Counted from the stretch's first letter, positions 33,983 through 43,859 are shown. The stretch is 64,000 nt of DNA from PALSA-894 sp963757565 (GCA_963757565.1 CAVWSB010000011.1:992001-1056000), one strand, 5' to 3'. The notes: a model not told the origin generated them from the letters alone. A program made the numbers and translations.

Positions 33983-35238
33983 ACGTGCCCGAAGCCGCGC
34001 GCATCGTCATCATCGGCGGCGGCGCCATCGGGTGTTCGATCGCCTACCATCTGGCAAAGCTCGGCCAGCGCGATGTGCTGCTGCTGGAGAAGAAGGCGTT
34101 GACTGCTGGGAGCACCTGGCACGCCGCTGGCCTTGTCGGGCAACTGCGGTCGCGCCCCAACCTGACGCGGCTGATGCAGTATTCGGCAAAGCTTTGCGTG
34201 AGCATCGGCGCGGAGACCGGTCAGGATGCGGGGTTCAACAGGGTCGGCTCGATCCGGCTTGCGAGCAGCGATGCGCGCTGGGACGAGTTGAAGCGCGCCG
34301 TCGCAATGGCGCGGGCGGCCGGTCTTGAGGCGGAGCTGATTGGCCCCGGCGACATCAAGCAGAAATTTCCTCTGGTCGATCTGACGGGCGTACGTGGCGC
34401 CATCTGGATCGCCTCGGACGGCTATGTCGATCCTTACTCGCTGACGATGGCGTACGCGAAAGGCGCGCGGACAGCGGGCGTGAAAATCGTCGAAGGCGTC
34501 ACAGTCACGGACTTTCGTCAGGCGAACGGGCGCATCACTCATGTGGTGAGCGATCGGGGCGCGGTCGCCTGCGAGATCGCGATCAACGCCGGAGGGTTGT
34601 GGGCGCGCCAGGTCGGCGAGATGGCCGGGATCGAGCTGCCGGTCACCGTGCTGGAGCATCAGTACCTCGTGACCGAAAAATCCAGGCTGATTCCCGACAA
34701 GCTGCCGACGCTGCGCGATCCGGATCTGAATTTCTATCTGAAGTCCGAACCGGGCGCGCTCGCGATCGGCGGATGGGAGGAGGGCACCGTCGCGGTGAAC
34801 GTGCGCGGCAGGCTGCCGATGGACTTCGGGCAGGAGCTGTTTGCCGAAAACCTCGATCGGCTTGCCGTGATCGCGGGCCCGGCTGCCGAGCGCATTCCGG
34901 TGCTCAATGACGTCGGAATCCGCACGGTCATCAATGGCCCCATTCCAGTCTCGGCCGACGGCGAACCAGTAATCGGCATCGCGGACGGCATCGAAAACCT
35001 CTTCATCGCCTGCGGCTTCACCGCCGGGATCGCGGCCTCGGCGGGAGCCGGCCTTGCGGTCGCGAATTGGATTGCGAATGGCGATCCCGGGATGGATCTG
35101 GAAGGATTTGCGCTGAGCCGTTTTGCGGGCCGCAGCTTCAACCCGGACGCGTTGTGTGCGGCGGCGGTGCGCGCCTACGCGGCTTACTATGCGCTTTCAG
35201 GCGCAAAATCGGAAGAAGCGGCGCTGGCGGATATGTGA
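33979..35238 (+). CDS. FAD-dependent oxidoreductase, DAO family (possible N-methyl-AEP oxidase)
   Basis: A 419-residue flavoprotein. The dinucleotide motif is IIGGGAIGCSIAYHLAKLG; His48 in STWHAAGLVGQL corresponds to the covalent FAD histidine of dimethylglycine dehydrogenase. It lacks the GcvT domain present in the related gene at 19532. The GTG start overlaps the Rieske oxygenase stop by four bases, so the two proteins are made together. FAD enzymes of this family recur in AEP clusters, where some oxidise AEP or N-methyl-AEP (the Pbf flavoproteins). Stepwise removal of N-methyl groups after the Rieske enzyme is the most economical reading, not yet shown. Confidence 0.85.
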   Translation: MNVPEAARIVIIGGGAIGCSIAYHLAKLGQRDVLLLEKKALTAGSTWHAAGLVGQLRSRPNLTRLMQYSAKLCVSIGAETGQDAGFNRVGSIRLASSDARWDELKRAVAMARAAGLEAELIGPGDIKQKFPLVDLTGVRGAIWIASDGYVDPYSLTMAYAKGARTAGVKIVEGVTVTDFRQANGRITHVVSDRGAVACEIAINAGGLWARQVGEMAGIELPVTVLEHQYLVTEKSRLIPDKLPTLRDPDLNFYLKSEPGALAIGGWEEGTVAVNVRGRLPMDFGQELFAENLDRLAVIAGPAAERIPVLNDVGIRTVINGPIPVSADGEPVIGIADGIENLFIACGFTAGIAASAGAGLAVANWIANGDPGMDLEGFALSRFAGRSFNPDALCAAAVRAYAAYYALSGAKSEEAALADM

Positions 35239-35268
35239 GAAAGCTGGGTACACTGTGGGCGAATTCAT

Positions 35269-35283
35269 GCGGATGTCATCCGC
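35269..35283. promoter_or_regulatory. Short palindrome in the promoter region of the AEP transporter genes
   Basis: GCGGAT-GTC-ATCCGC, a perfect 6+6 inverted repeat, lies 55 bases upstream of the binding-protein ATG in a 100-base gap that is the only sizeable gap of the cluster without a long repeat. It could be an operator for a dimeric regulator or simply chance; no second copy was noticed. Confidence 0.3.
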
Positions 35284-35338
35284 CTGAAGCATCGGTTCCG
35301 GGGCTAACGTCAGTCACGAGGGGAAGAAGGAGAACAAC

Positions 35339-36370
35339 ATGTTCAAACGCAGCCTTGCTCTGTTCGGAGCAGCCTGCCTCGCCGCCATCGTGGCGGCGGC
35401 TCCGGCATCGGCGCAGAAAACCAAGCTGACCGTCTATACCGCATTGGAAAACGATCAGCTCGGGCCGTTCAAGCAGGCGATCGAATCCGCCGTGCCGGAG
35501 GCCGATATCGTGTGGGTGCGCGACTCCACCGGTGTCATCACGGCGCGGTTTCTCGCCGAGAAGGACAATCCGCGCGCCGATGTCGTGCTCGGACTGGCAG
35601 TCACCAGCCTGATCGCGTTCGAGAAGCAGGGGCTGATGGAGACCTACGAGCCGAAGGGCGCGTCCGCTCTCAAGCCGGAGTATCGTGACGGCACACCGCC
35701 CTACACCTGGACCGGCATGGACGCCTATCTGTCGGCGGTCTGTTTCAACACGGTGGAAGGCAAGAAGAACAACGTCGCGACGCCGGTATCGTGGCAGGAC
35801 ATCACCAAGCCCGAATACAAAGGCAAGCTCGTGATGCCGCACCCGGCCTCGTCCGGCACCGGTTATCTCACCGTCGCCGCCTGGATCCAGATCATGGGCG
35901 AGAAGGCCGCCTGGGAGTTCATGGACAAGGTGCACGAAAATATCGCGGTCTACACCCATTCGGGCTCCGCGCCCTGCGTGCAGGCCGCCAAGGGCGAGCG
36001 CATGGCCGGCATCGGCTTCGATATGCGCGGCGCGCGCGAGAAGACCCAAGGCGCGCCGATCGACATCGTGCTGCCGAAGGAGGGCGCCGGCTGGGATCTG
36101 GAAGCCACCGGTATCGTCAAGGGTACGAAAAATCTCGAACTCGCCAAGAAGGTCGCCGACTGGGGCGCGAGCAAGGGCGCGAGCGAGCTTTACTCGAAAT
36201 ATTACGCGCTGGTCGCCGAGCCGAGCGTGAAGAACATTCCGCCGAACTATCCGCCCAATGCCGAGCAGGCGATGGTGAAGAATGACTTCGGCTGGATGGC
36301 GGAAAACCGCGATCGCATCCTGGCCGAGTGGTCGAAGCGCTACGAGTCGAAGTCCGCGCCGAAGAATTGA
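35339..36370 (+). CDS. phnS2: 2-aminoethylphosphonate ABC transporter substrate-binding protein (PhnS2 type)
   Basis: A 343-residue periplasmic binding protein of the iron/thiamine/AEP class (SBP_bac_6/8-like). The signal peptide is clear (MFKRSLALFGAACLAAIVAA, cleavage expected after ASA, residue 25). The mature chain opens LTVYTALENDQLGPFKQA and contains DSTGVITARFLAEKDNPRADV, typical of PhnS2. Its place next to a PhnT2-type ATPase and a fused PhnU2-type permease, with phnWAY upstream, supports AEP or an AEP derivative as ligand. A good AAGAAGGAGA ribosome binding site precedes it. Confidence 0.88.
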   Translation: MFKRSLALFGAACLAAIVAAAPASAQKTKLTVYTALENDQLGPFKQAIESAVPEADIVWVRDSTGVITARFLAEKDNPRADVVLGLAVTSLIAFEKQGLMETYEPKGASALKPEYRDGTPPYTWTGMDAYLSAVCFNTVEGKKNNVATPVSWQDITKPEYKGKLVMPHPASSGTGYLTVAAWIQIMGEKAAWEFMDKVHENIAVYTHSGSAPCVQAAKGERMAGIGFDMRGAREKTQGAPIDIVLPKEGAGWDLEATGIVKGTKNLELAKKVADWGASKGASELYSKYYALVAEPSVKNIPPNYPPNAEQAMVKNDFGWMAENRDRILAEWSKRYESKSAPKN

Positions 36371-36464
36371 CGGCGGCGCGCCGCAAGGCGATCCCGGCCG
36401 GATGGCACGCGATGTGCGTGTTCGGGCGGGAGCGCCGGTGCGGCGGAGTGGGGCAGTGAGCGTG

Positions 36465-37586
36465 ATGGATGTAGCGGTGAACCCGGCGCCGGGTGTAGCG
36501 GCCAAGGCCGATGCCCCGGCGTTTCTGCGCATTCGCAAGCTTGAAAAGCGCTTCGGCCATTTTACGGCGCTGAAGGACATCGAACTCGACGTGCTGCAGG
36601 GGGAGTTCGTCTGCTTCCTCGGGCCGTCCGGCTGCGGCAAGACCACGCTCTTGCGCGCGATCGCCGGTCTCGATCCGCAGGATGAAGGCATGATCGAGAT
36701 CGCGGGGCGCGACGTGTCGCGCCTGCCGCCCGCCGCGCGTGATTTCGGCATCGTGTTCCAGTCCTACGCGCTGTTCCCGAACCTGACCGTCGCGGCGAAC
36801 GTGGGCTACGGCCTCGTCAATCGCCGCGCCGGCCGCGCCGAGATCGAGCGACGCGTCGCCGAGCTGCTCGCGCTGGTCGGCCTGCCCGAGCAGGGGAAGA
36901 AATATCCGGTTCAACTCTCCGGCGGGCAGCAGCAGCGCGTCGCGCTCGCGCGTGCGCTTGCCACATCGCCCGGCCTGCTGCTGCTCGACGAGCCGCTCTC
37001 CGCGCTCGATGCGCGTGTGCGGCTGCGCCTGCGCGACGAGATCAAGCAGCTCCAGCGCCGGCTCGGCGTCACCACCATCATGGTGACGCACGACCAGGAA
37101 GAGGCGCTGGCGATGGCCGACCGCATCGTGGTGATGAACCAGGGCGTGATCGAGCAGGTCGGCGCTCCGGAAGAAATCTATCGCCGGCCGGCGACGCCGT
37201 TCGTCGCTGACTTCGTCGGCACCATGACGTTTCTCGATGCCGAAGTGGCCGGACCGGCGGCGCTACGCTTCGGCACGGTCGAACTGAAGTGCTCGGATGC
37301 GGGCCGCTTCACCAACGGTTCCACCGTGCGCATCGGACTTCGTCCGGAGGAAATCCGCGTGCGCAACATCGATGCGGCGACACCGAACCAGCTTGCCACG
37401 CGCGTGACCTCGCTCGACTTCCTCGGTTCGTTCTGCCGTGCGCAGCTTGAGCCGGCGGTCCTGCCGGACGTCGCCATCCTGGCCGACTTTTCCGCCAACC
37501 TGATGCGTGATCTCGCGGTCGTCGAGGGACAACAACTCACTATCGCGCTGCCGCCGGATTCGCTGCGCGTGTTTGCGAAGGGCTGA
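36465..37586 (+). CDS. phnT2: 2-aminoethylphosphonate ABC transporter ATP-binding protein (PhnT2 type)
   Basis: A 373-residue ATPase of the PotA/ThiQ-like class. Walker A is GPSGCGKTT, with FQSYALFPNLTV (Q-loop), LSGGQQQRVALARAL (signature) and DEPLSALDARVR (Walker B) following, and a C-terminal TOBE regulatory domain (LRPEEIRVRN). The start is uncertain: ATG at 36465 is preferred, but GTG at 36456 or 36462 is possible. It powers the PhnU2-type permease; 146 bases filled by a repeat separate them. Confidence 0.88.
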   Translation: MDVAVNPAPGVAAKADAPAFLRIRKLEKRFGHFTALKDIELDVLQGEFVCFLGPSGCGKTTLLRAIAGLDPQDEGMIEIAGRDVSRLPPAARDFGIVFQSYALFPNLTVAANVGYGLVNRRAGRAEIERRVAELLALVGLPEQGKKYPVQLSGGQQQRVALARALATSPGLLLLDEPLSALDARVRLRLRDEIKQLQRRLGVTTIMVTHDQEEALAMADRIVVMNQGVIEQVGAPEEIYRRPATPFVADFVGTMTFLDAEVAGPAALRFGTVELKCSDAGRFTNGSTVRIGLRPEEIRVRNIDAATPNQLATRVTSLDFLGSFCRAQLEPAVLPDVAILADFSANLMRDLAVVEGQQLTIALPPDSLRVFAKG

Positions 37587-37604
37587 GGGATGACATCGAC
37601 GAGC

Positions 37605-37719
37605 TGTCATCCCGGCCGAGCGCAGCGAGAGCCGGGATCCATCGTGCCGAATATGTCGGTTCGTGAACGGGGCGAGGTGGGTCCCGGGTCTCGGCCCTCG
37701 GCCTCGCCCGGGACGACAG
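37605..37719. repeat. TGTCATCCCGG palindromic repeat, copy 3 (phnT2-phnU2 gap)
   Basis: Begins TGTCATCCCGGCCGAGCGCA and ends CTCGCCCGGGACGACA, with inner GAGAGCCGGGATCCAT and GGTCCCGGGTCTCGG. It fills nearly the whole gap between the ATPase and permease genes of the AEP importer. Confidence 0.8.
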
Positions 37720-37732
37720 TCGAGCTGGTTGT

Positions 37733-39433
37733 ATGAGCGCAATAACCGCGCCCTCGGCACCAATGATTTCGCATCGCGTCTCGCGCGAAGTCTGGGTCGC
37801 GCGGGCCGGCGTGGTCCTGCTTGTGGCGTGGCTCCTGCTCGCGATCGCGTTTCCGCTCTGGGCGCTGCTCTCGAAGAGCTTCCAGAATGGCAACGGCCAA
37901 TTCGTCGGGCTGGCGAACTACATCCGATACTTCTCGACGCCGAGCCTGTTCAACTCGATCTTCAACAGCGTTTGGGTCGCGCTGGTCACGACCGTGATCG
38001 TGATCCCGCTTGCGTTCGGCTACGCCTACGCGCTGACCCGCAGCCGCATGAAATTCCGCGGCCTGTTCTACGCGGCCGCGATGCTCCCGCTGTTTGCGCC
38101 TTCGCTGCTCTCCGCGATCTCACTGATCTACCTGTTCGGCAATCAGGGCCTGCTCAAAGGCTTCCTGTTCGGCGGCACGATCTACGGCGCGAACGGCATC
38201 ATCGTGGCGCAGGTGTTCTACTGTTTCCCGCATGCGATGATCATCGCGGTGACGGCGCTGGCGCTTGCCGATGCGCGGCTCTACGAGGTGGCGGACGCGC
38301 TCGGCACGAAAAAGTCGCGTATCTTCCGCACCGTGACGCTGCCCGGCGCGAAGTTCGGCCTGATCAATGCGGCCTTCGTGGTGTTCACGCTGGTGGTGAC
38401 GGATTTCGGCATCGCCAAGGTGATCGGCGGGCAGTTCAATGTGCTGGCGACCGACGCTTACAAGCAGGTGGTCGGGCAGCAGAATTTCGAGATGGGCGCG
38501 GTGGTCGGCATGGTGCTGCTTGCGCCGGCCGTGCTCGCCTTCGTGATCGACCGCATGGTGCAGCGCCGCCAGGTGGCGCTGCTTTCGGCACGCGCCGTGC
38601 CGCTCGAGCCGAAGCAAAACCGCGCGCGCGACATCGCGCTCCTGGTCTACTGCGTCGTGATCGCGGGCATTCTGGTCGGTGTGCTCGGCACCGCCGTGTG
38701 GGCGTCGTTCATCACCTACTGGCCGTACAATCTGACGCCGACGCTGAACAACTACAATTTCGCGAACTTCGATCCGGGCGGGTGGGGACCGTATTTCACG
38801 TCGGTCAAGATGGCGCTGTGCGCGGCGGTGTTCGGCACCGCGATTGTGTTTACCGGCGCGTATCTGGTCGAGAAGACCAAGGTGATGCCGGGCGGGCGCA
38901 TCATCGCGCATCTGCTGGCGATGCTGCCGATGGCGGTGCCGGGTCTCGTGCTCGGCCTCGGCTACGTGTTCTTCGTCAATGCGAGATGGAATCCGCTCGG
39001 CTTTCTCTACGGCACGCTTGCCGTGCTGGTGATCAATTCGGTTGCGCACTTCTACACGGTGGCGCACATCACCTCGCTCACGGCGCTGAAGCAGATCGAC
39101 CCGGAGTTCGAGTCCGTGTCGGCCTCGCTCAAGGTGCCGTTCTGGCGCACCTTCGCGCGCGTCACCGTGCCGATCTGCTCGCCCGCGATCCTCGACATCG
39201 CGGTCTATATCTTCGTCAACGCGCTCACTACGGTCTCGGCCGTGATCTTCCTTTACGGTGCGGACACCAAGCTTGCCGCGATCGCGATCGTGCATATGGA
39301 CGAGATGGGCGCCTCGGCGGCCGCGGCCGGAATGGCGACGATGATTGTTGCGACTGCGCTCGGGGTGAAACTATTGCAGATCCTGCTTGACCGCCTGCTG
39401 TTCGGCCGCCTGCAAGCCTGGCGGCGCCGATGA
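37733..39433 (+). CDS. phnU2: 2-aminoethylphosphonate ABC transporter permease, fused two-domain (PhnU2 type)
   Basis: A 566-residue inner-membrane protein with two permease domains in one chain, about 12 membrane helices. Each half has a coupling loop: EVADALGTKKSRIFRTVTLP in the first and ESVSASLKVPFWRTFARVTV in the second. This fused layout is that of PhnU2 and of ThiP/FbpB-type permeases. The stop overlaps the start of the PbfA-like gene by four bases (ATGA), tying uptake to catabolism. Confidence 0.88.
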   Translation: MSAITAPSAPMISHRVSREVWVARAGVVLLVAWLLLAIAFPLWALLSKSFQNGNGQFVGLANYIRYFSTPSLFNSIFNSVWVALVTTVIVIPLAFGYAYALTRSRMKFRGLFYAAAMLPLFAPSLLSAISLIYLFGNQGLLKGFLFGGTIYGANGIIVAQVFYCFPHAMIIAVTALALADARLYEVADALGTKKSRIFRTVTLPGAKFGLINAAFVVFTLVVTDFGIAKVIGGQFNVLATDAYKQVVGQQNFEMGAVVGMVLLAPAVLAFVIDRMVQRRQVALLSARAVPLEPKQNRARDIALLVYCVVIAGILVGVLGTAVWASFITYWPYNLTPTLNNYNFANFDPGGWGPYFTSVKMALCAAVFGTAIVFTGAYLVEKTKVMPGGRIIAHLLAMLPMAVPGLVLGLGYVFFVNARWNPLGFLYGTLAVLVINSVAHFYTVAHITSLTALKQIDPEFESVSASLKVPFWRTFARVTVPICSPAILDIAVYIFVNALTTVSAVIFLYGADTKLAAIAIVHMDEMGASAAAAGMATMIVATALGVKLLQILLDRLLFGRLQAWRRR

Positions 39434-40785
39434 AAACACCGAACGAATCCGAGAGCGACACCAACCTGTCGCCGCAGCGGCGCGCGTGGGCGGAAAAGAA
39501 CCTCGATCCCGAGGCGCGCACGCTGCTGGCCGACGACGAGCAATACTTCCTGCGCCAGTCCGTCTCGACGCCGTGTCTCAATGCCGTGGTGAAAGCCGAA
39601 GGCATCTGGATCGAGGACACGGCCGGGCGCCGCTACATGGATTTCCACGGCAACAATGTGCATCACATCGGCTACGGCCATCCGCGCCTGAAGAAGGCGA
39701 TTGCCGAGCAGATGGATGCGCTGCCGTTCGCGCCGCGCCGCTACACCTGCGGGCCTGCCGTGGCGCTCGCCGCAAAGCTTGCCGAGATCGCGCCCGGCAC
39801 TCTCTCCAAGGTGCTGTTCACCACCGGCGGCTCCGACGCCAACGAAGTCGCGATCAAGATCGCGCGCACCGCGACCGGACGCTACAAGACGCTGTCGTTC
39901 TGGGACGCGTTCCACGGCGCGGGCTTCGGCGCGGCCGCGATCGGCGGCGAGGCGCTATTCCGCTCCGGCGGTGTCGGCCCGCTGATGCCGGGCGCCGAGC
40001 ACGTCGCGCCCTATGCGTCGTATCGCTGCCCCTATGGCACCTCCGACATCGCGGCGAGCGCGGACGTGTGCGCCCGCATGATCGAATACGTGCTGGAGCG
40101 CGAGGGCGACATCGCGGCGTTTATCGCGGAGCCAATGCGCGCGGTCCCGCACATTCCGCCGCCCGGATTCTGGAAGCGCGTACGCGCGGCCTGCGACCGC
40201 CACGGCACGCTTTTGATCTTCGACGAGATCCCGACGGGGCTCGGCAAGACGGGCAAGATGTTCGCCTGTCAGCATGACGACGTGGTGCCGGACATGCTGG
40301 TGCTCGGCAAGGCGCTCGGCGGCGGCATCCTGCCGATTGCGGCAGTGGTTGTGCGCCCGGAGCTTGATGTCGGCGCGGCACTTGCCTTCGGCCATTACAC
40401 GCACGAGAAAAATCCGGTGACGACGCGCGCAGCGCTCACCACCATCGAGATCATCGAGGACGAGGGGCTGGCCGAGAACGCCGCCAAGGTCGGCGCGGCC
40501 GCGCTCGCCCGGATGCAGGAGATGAAGCAGAAGCACGCGCTAATCGGCGACGTGCGCGGCGCGGGCTTCCTGCTCGGGCTCGAGCTTGTGACTTCGCGCG
40601 AAAGCCAGAAGCCCGCGAAGGACGCGGCCGAAGCCGTGATGTACCGCGCGCTCGACAATGGACTGTCGTTCAAGACGACGTTCGGCAACGTGCTGACCCT
40701 GACGCCGGCGTTGACGACGAGACACGCCGAAATGATGCGCGCGCTCGATATCATCGACGACGCGATTGGCGCGGTTGCGGCGTAG
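39430..40785 (+). CDS. pbfA: Class-III PLP enzyme, likely (R)-1-hydroxy-2-aminoethylphosphonate ammonia-lyase PbfA
   Basis: A 451-residue PLP enzyme with the class-III aminotransferase fold. GIWIEDTAGRRYMDFHGNN, TTGGSDANEVAIKIAR and IFDEIPTGLGKTGKMFA are present, and Lys294 in LVLGKALGGG is the PLP lysine. FGHYTHEKNPV in the active-site region, and the position directly after an AEP permease, match PbfA, which turns hydroxy-AEP into phosphonoacetaldehyde and ammonia and so feeds PhnY. The alternative is a class-III transaminase for AEP or an amino alcohol. Function is assigned from family and context. Confidence 0.8.
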   Translation: MKTPNESESDTNLSPQRRAWAEKNLDPEARTLLADDEQYFLRQSVSTPCLNAVVKAEGIWIEDTAGRRYMDFHGNNVHHIGYGHPRLKKAIAEQMDALPFAPRRYTCGPAVALAAKLAEIAPGTLSKVLFTTGGSDANEVAIKIARTATGRYKTLSFWDAFHGAGFGAAAIGGEALFRSGGVGPLMPGAEHVAPYASYRCPYGTSDIAASADVCARMIEYVLEREGDIAAFIAEPMRAVPHIPPPGFWKRVRAACDRHGTLLIFDEIPTGLGKTGKMFACQHDDVVPDMLVLGKALGGGILPIAAVVVRPELDVGAALAFGHYTHEKNPVTTRAALTTIEIIEDEGLAENAAKVGAAALARMQEMKQKHALIGDVRGAGFLLGLELVTSRESQKPAKDAAEAVMYRALDNGLSFKTTFGNVLTLTPALTTRHAEMMRALDIIDDAIGAVAA

Positions 40786-40797
40786 TGGGGTGAGGCG

Positions 40798-42165
40798 ATG
40801 CCGGGCAATCTCTCGTTCAACGAACTGAAGAAGGCCGTCACGGCGGGCACGATCGATACCGTGGTCGTTGCCATGGTGGACATGCAAGGCCGGCTGATCG
40901 GCAAGCGCTTTCAGGCCGAGTTCTTCTGTGACGGTGCACACGAGGAAACCCACGGCTGCGACTATCTGCTTGCAGACGACATCGACATGGAGCCGGTGCC
41001 GGGCTACGCGGCGGCGAGCTGGGACAAGGGCTATGGCGACTTCGTCATGAAGCCCGACATGACGACGCTGCGCCGCCTGCCGTGGCTCGAAGGCACTGCG
41101 CTGGTGCTCGCCGACGTGCTCGACCATCACCACGAGGACGTGCCGCATTCGCCGCGCGCGATGCTCAAGGCCCAGGTTGCGCGCCTCGCCAAGCAGAAGA
41201 TGCGCGCCTACTGCGCCTCCGAGCTTGAGTTCTACCTGTTCGACGAGAGCTACGAGGCGCTGTACGCGAAGCGCTATCACGAGCCGAAGACCGCCGGCTA
41301 TTACATCGAGGACTATCACATCCTGCAGACCACCAAGGAGGAGGGCGTGATGCGCGCCATCCGCCGCGGGCTGCAGGGCGCGGGCATTCCGGTCGAGAAC
41401 TCCAAGGGAGAGTGGGGCCCGGGGCAGGAAGAGATCAATGTCCGCTATTCCGACGCGCTCGACATGGCGGACAACCACGTCATTCTGAAAAACGGCACCA
41501 AGGAGATCGCGCACGGCCTGGGCAAGGCCGTCACCTTCATGTCGAAATGGAATTACGGCCTCGCGGGCTCGTCATCGCACGTGCACACCTCGCTGTGGGA
41601 CGCGGCCGGCAAGACGCCGCTGTTCTTCGACAAGAAGGCCGAGTTCACGATGTCGCCGCTGATGCGCGCATACGTGGCGGGGCAATTGAAGTACGCCGCC
41701 GACATCACATATTTTCTTGCGCCCTATATCAACTCCTACAAGCGCTTCCAGGTCGGCACCTTCGCGCCGACCAAGGCGGTGTGGAGCCGCGACAACCGCA
41801 CGGCGGGGTTCCGCCTGTGCGGGGAGGGCGGCAAGGCGATCCGCATCGAATGCCGCATCGGCGGCGCCGACCTCAATCCGTATCTGGCGTTTGCGGCGCT
41901 CATTGCGGCCGGCATGGCGGGCATTGAGGAGAAGCTGACACTCGACGCGCCGTTCTCGGGCGACGCCTATCACGGTGCGAAGCTCGCCGAGGTGCCGAAG
42001 ACGCTGCGCGAGGCCACGGTGTCGCTCGACAAGTCGAAAATGTTGCGCGCCGCGCTCGGCGACGGCGTGATCGACCACTATGTTCACACGGCCAAGTGGG
42101 AGCAGTTCGAGTATGACCGGCGCATCACGGACTGGGAGCTGATGCGCGGATTTGAGAGGTATTAG
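40798..42165 (+). CDS. Glutamine synthetase family protein (gamma-glutamyl-amine ligase-like)
   Basis: A 455-residue ATP-dependent ligase with the GS fold: VDMQGRLIGKRF at the N-terminus, ASELEFYLFDESY, GEWGPGQEEINVRYSDALDMADN, the ATP-site KWNYGLAGSSSHVHTSLWD, and RIECRIGGADLNPYLA. It resembles GlnT/PuuA and gamma-glutamylmethylamide synthetase more than housekeeping GlnA. Such enzymes join glutamate to an amine (methylamine, ethanolamine, polyamines). Here it could capture an amine released from N-methylated AEP, or start a gamma-glutamyl amino-alcohol pathway with the aldehyde and alcohol dehydrogenases that follow. It begins 12 bases after pbfA. Confidence 0.85.
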   Translation: MPGNLSFNELKKAVTAGTIDTVVVAMVDMQGRLIGKRFQAEFFCDGAHEETHGCDYLLADDIDMEPVPGYAAASWDKGYGDFVMKPDMTTLRRLPWLEGTALVLADVLDHHHEDVPHSPRAMLKAQVARLAKQKMRAYCASELEFYLFDESYEALYAKRYHEPKTAGYYIEDYHILQTTKEEGVMRAIRRGLQGAGIPVENSKGEWGPGQEEINVRYSDALDMADNHVILKNGTKEIAHGLGKAVTFMSKWNYGLAGSSSHVHTSLWDAAGKTPLFFDKKAEFTMSPLMRAYVAGQLKYAADITYFLAPYINSYKRFQVGTFAPTKAVWSRDNRTAGFRLCGEGGKAIRIECRIGGADLNPYLAFAALIAAGMAGIEEKLTLDAPFSGDAYHGAKLAEVPKTLREATVSLDKSKMLRAALGDGVIDHYVHTAKWEQFEYDRRITDWELMRGFERY

Positions 42166-42181
42166 CCGCGAGAGCGGTGTC

Positions 42182-42314
42182 ACCCTCTCCCCTTGAGGGA
42201 GAGGGTCGCCCCGCAGGAGCGGGGTGAGGGGTCACTTCCTGAATCGTTGCAGTTGAGCCATACCCCTCACCCGGCTCGCTTCGCTCGCCACCCTCTCCCT
42301 CAAGGGGAGAGGGT
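42182..42314. repeat. CCCTCTCCC-type palindromic repeat, copy 3
   Basis: Outer arms ACCCTCTCCCCTTGAGGGAGA and its inverted partner CCTCAAGGGGAGAGGGT, with an inner GCCCCGCAGGAGCGGGGTGAGG stem and CGGCTCGCTTCGCTCGCC. The same class as 24689-24817 and 26000-26094. It occupies the 188-base gap between the GS-like gene and the aldehyde dehydrogenase gene. Confidence 0.8.
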
Positions 42315-42353
42315 TGCACCGAGCGCCGTGCCCGATTGGAGTGCGATTACAGA

Positions 42354-43740
42354 ATGCCCGACATCGTCTGCATTTCTCCCGTCGATGGCCGCGAGGTGGT
42401 GCGGCGCGCCGCCGCTTCCGGCGCGGAGATCGAGGCCGCGGTCGCGGCCGCGCGGCATGCGCAGGCCGAATGGAAGCGCGTGCCCGTGGCGGAGCGCGGG
42501 CGCATTCTCTCCAAAGCCGTCGACGCGATGCTCGCCATGCGCGCCGAGGTCGGGCCGGAGCTCGCGTGGCAGATGGGCCGGCCGGTGCGCTATGGCGCGA
42601 ACGAACTCGGCGGCTTCGAGGAGCGCGCCCGCGCCATGATCGCGATGGCCGAGAGCGCGCTTGCCGATATCGTCCCGGAGCCGAAGGTCGGCTTCAGGCG
42701 CTACATCGCACGCGAGCCGGTCGGCGTCGTGCTGACGGTCGCGCCGTGGAATTATCCGTATCTGACGGCGGTGAACTCGGTGGTGCCCGCGCTGATGGCC
42801 GGCAACGCCGTGTTGCTCAAGCACGCCGCGCAGACGCTTCTGGTCGGCGACCGCTTTCAGACCGCGATGGACCACGCGGGATTGCCGAAGGGACTGTTTC
42901 GCACGCTGACCTTGAGCCACGAGGACACCACGAAGCTGATTGCGTCGGGCGCGGTGAACCAGATCTGCTTCACCGGTTCGGTCGCGGCCGGACAGGCGAT
43001 CGAACGCGCGGCGGCCGGCACCTTCGCGGGCGTGGGGCTGGAGCTGGGCGGCAAGGACCCGGCCTATGTGCGGCCGGACGTGGACCTGAAGCACGCGGTC
43101 GAGAACATCGTCGACGGTGTGTATTTCAATTCCGGGCAATGCTGTTGCGGGATCGAGCGCGTCTATGTGCACGCCGATGTGTACGACACATTCGTCGACG
43201 GCTTTGCCGACCTGACGCGGCAATACCTGCTCGGCGATCCGCTCGATCAGGCAACCACGCTCGGGCCGATGGCGCAGCCGCGCCTTGCCGAAACGGTGCG
43301 CGACCACATCGGCGAGGCACTGCACAAGGGCGCGAAGCCGCTGATCGACACCAAAGCGTTTGCGCGCGACAAGGACGGCGCGACCTATGTGGCGCCACAG
43401 GCGCTGGTGAACGTGGATCACTCGATGAAGGTGATGATGGACGAGACCTTCGGCCCCGTCGCCGGCATCATGAAGGTGAAGGACGACGCCGAGGCGATCC
43501 GCCTGATGAACGACTCGCCCTATGGCCTGACCGCCTCGATCTGGACCCGCGACATGGATGCCGCCGAGCGCATCGGGCGCGAGATCGAGACCGGCACCGT
43601 GTACATGAACCGCTGCGACTATCTCGATCCGGGACTTGCCTGGACCGGCGTGAAGGACACCGGCCGCGGCGCGACGTTGAGCCGAGTTCGGCTACGAGTC
43701 GCTGACGCGGCCGAAGAGCTATCATTTGCGGCAGGTCTAG
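42354..43740 (+). pseudogene. NAD-dependent aldehyde dehydrogenase (one frameshift as sequenced)
   Basis: A 461-residue aldehyde dehydrogenase once one base is removed. GVVLTVAPWNYPYLTAVN, FTGSVAAGQAI, the general-base Glu in LELGGKDPAYV and catalytic Cys in NSGQCCCGIERV are intact. An extra C at 43682-43683 (TTGAGCCGAGTTC for expected TTGAGCGAGTTC) displaces the last 19 residues; the restored end reads SEFGYESLTRPKSYHLRQV and stops at 43738-43740. As sequenced, translation runs on into the next gene. Start at 42354 (MPDIVCISPVDGREV). Substrate unknown; context suggests an aldehyde made by the alcohol dehydrogenase that follows. Confidence 0.85.
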
Positions 43741-43741
43741 C

Positions 43742-43841
43742 TGTCATCCCGGCCGAGCGAAGCGCGAGCCGGGATCCATCGATCAGCTGCGCGAACCGAA
43801 GAATGAACCCGGATAGCCGCTTCGCGTCTTCCGGGATGACA
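43742..43841. repeat. TGTCATCCCGG palindromic repeat, copy 4
   Basis: Begins TGTCATCCCGGCCGAGCGAA and ends CGTCTTCCGGGATGACA, with inner GAGCCGGGATCCATCGA and CCCGGATAGCCGC. Placed one base after the stop of the aldehyde dehydrogenase and 18 bases before the alcohol dehydrogenase. Confidence 0.8.
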
Positions 43842-43859
43842 AGTCGAGAGGATCCAACG

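Noticed and set aside
37663..39390. A long plus-strand frame overlapping the permease gene phnU2.
   Set aside because: It lacks hydrophobic segments and is Arg/Ala/Gly-rich, whereas the frame from 37733 gives twelve membrane helices and permease motifs.
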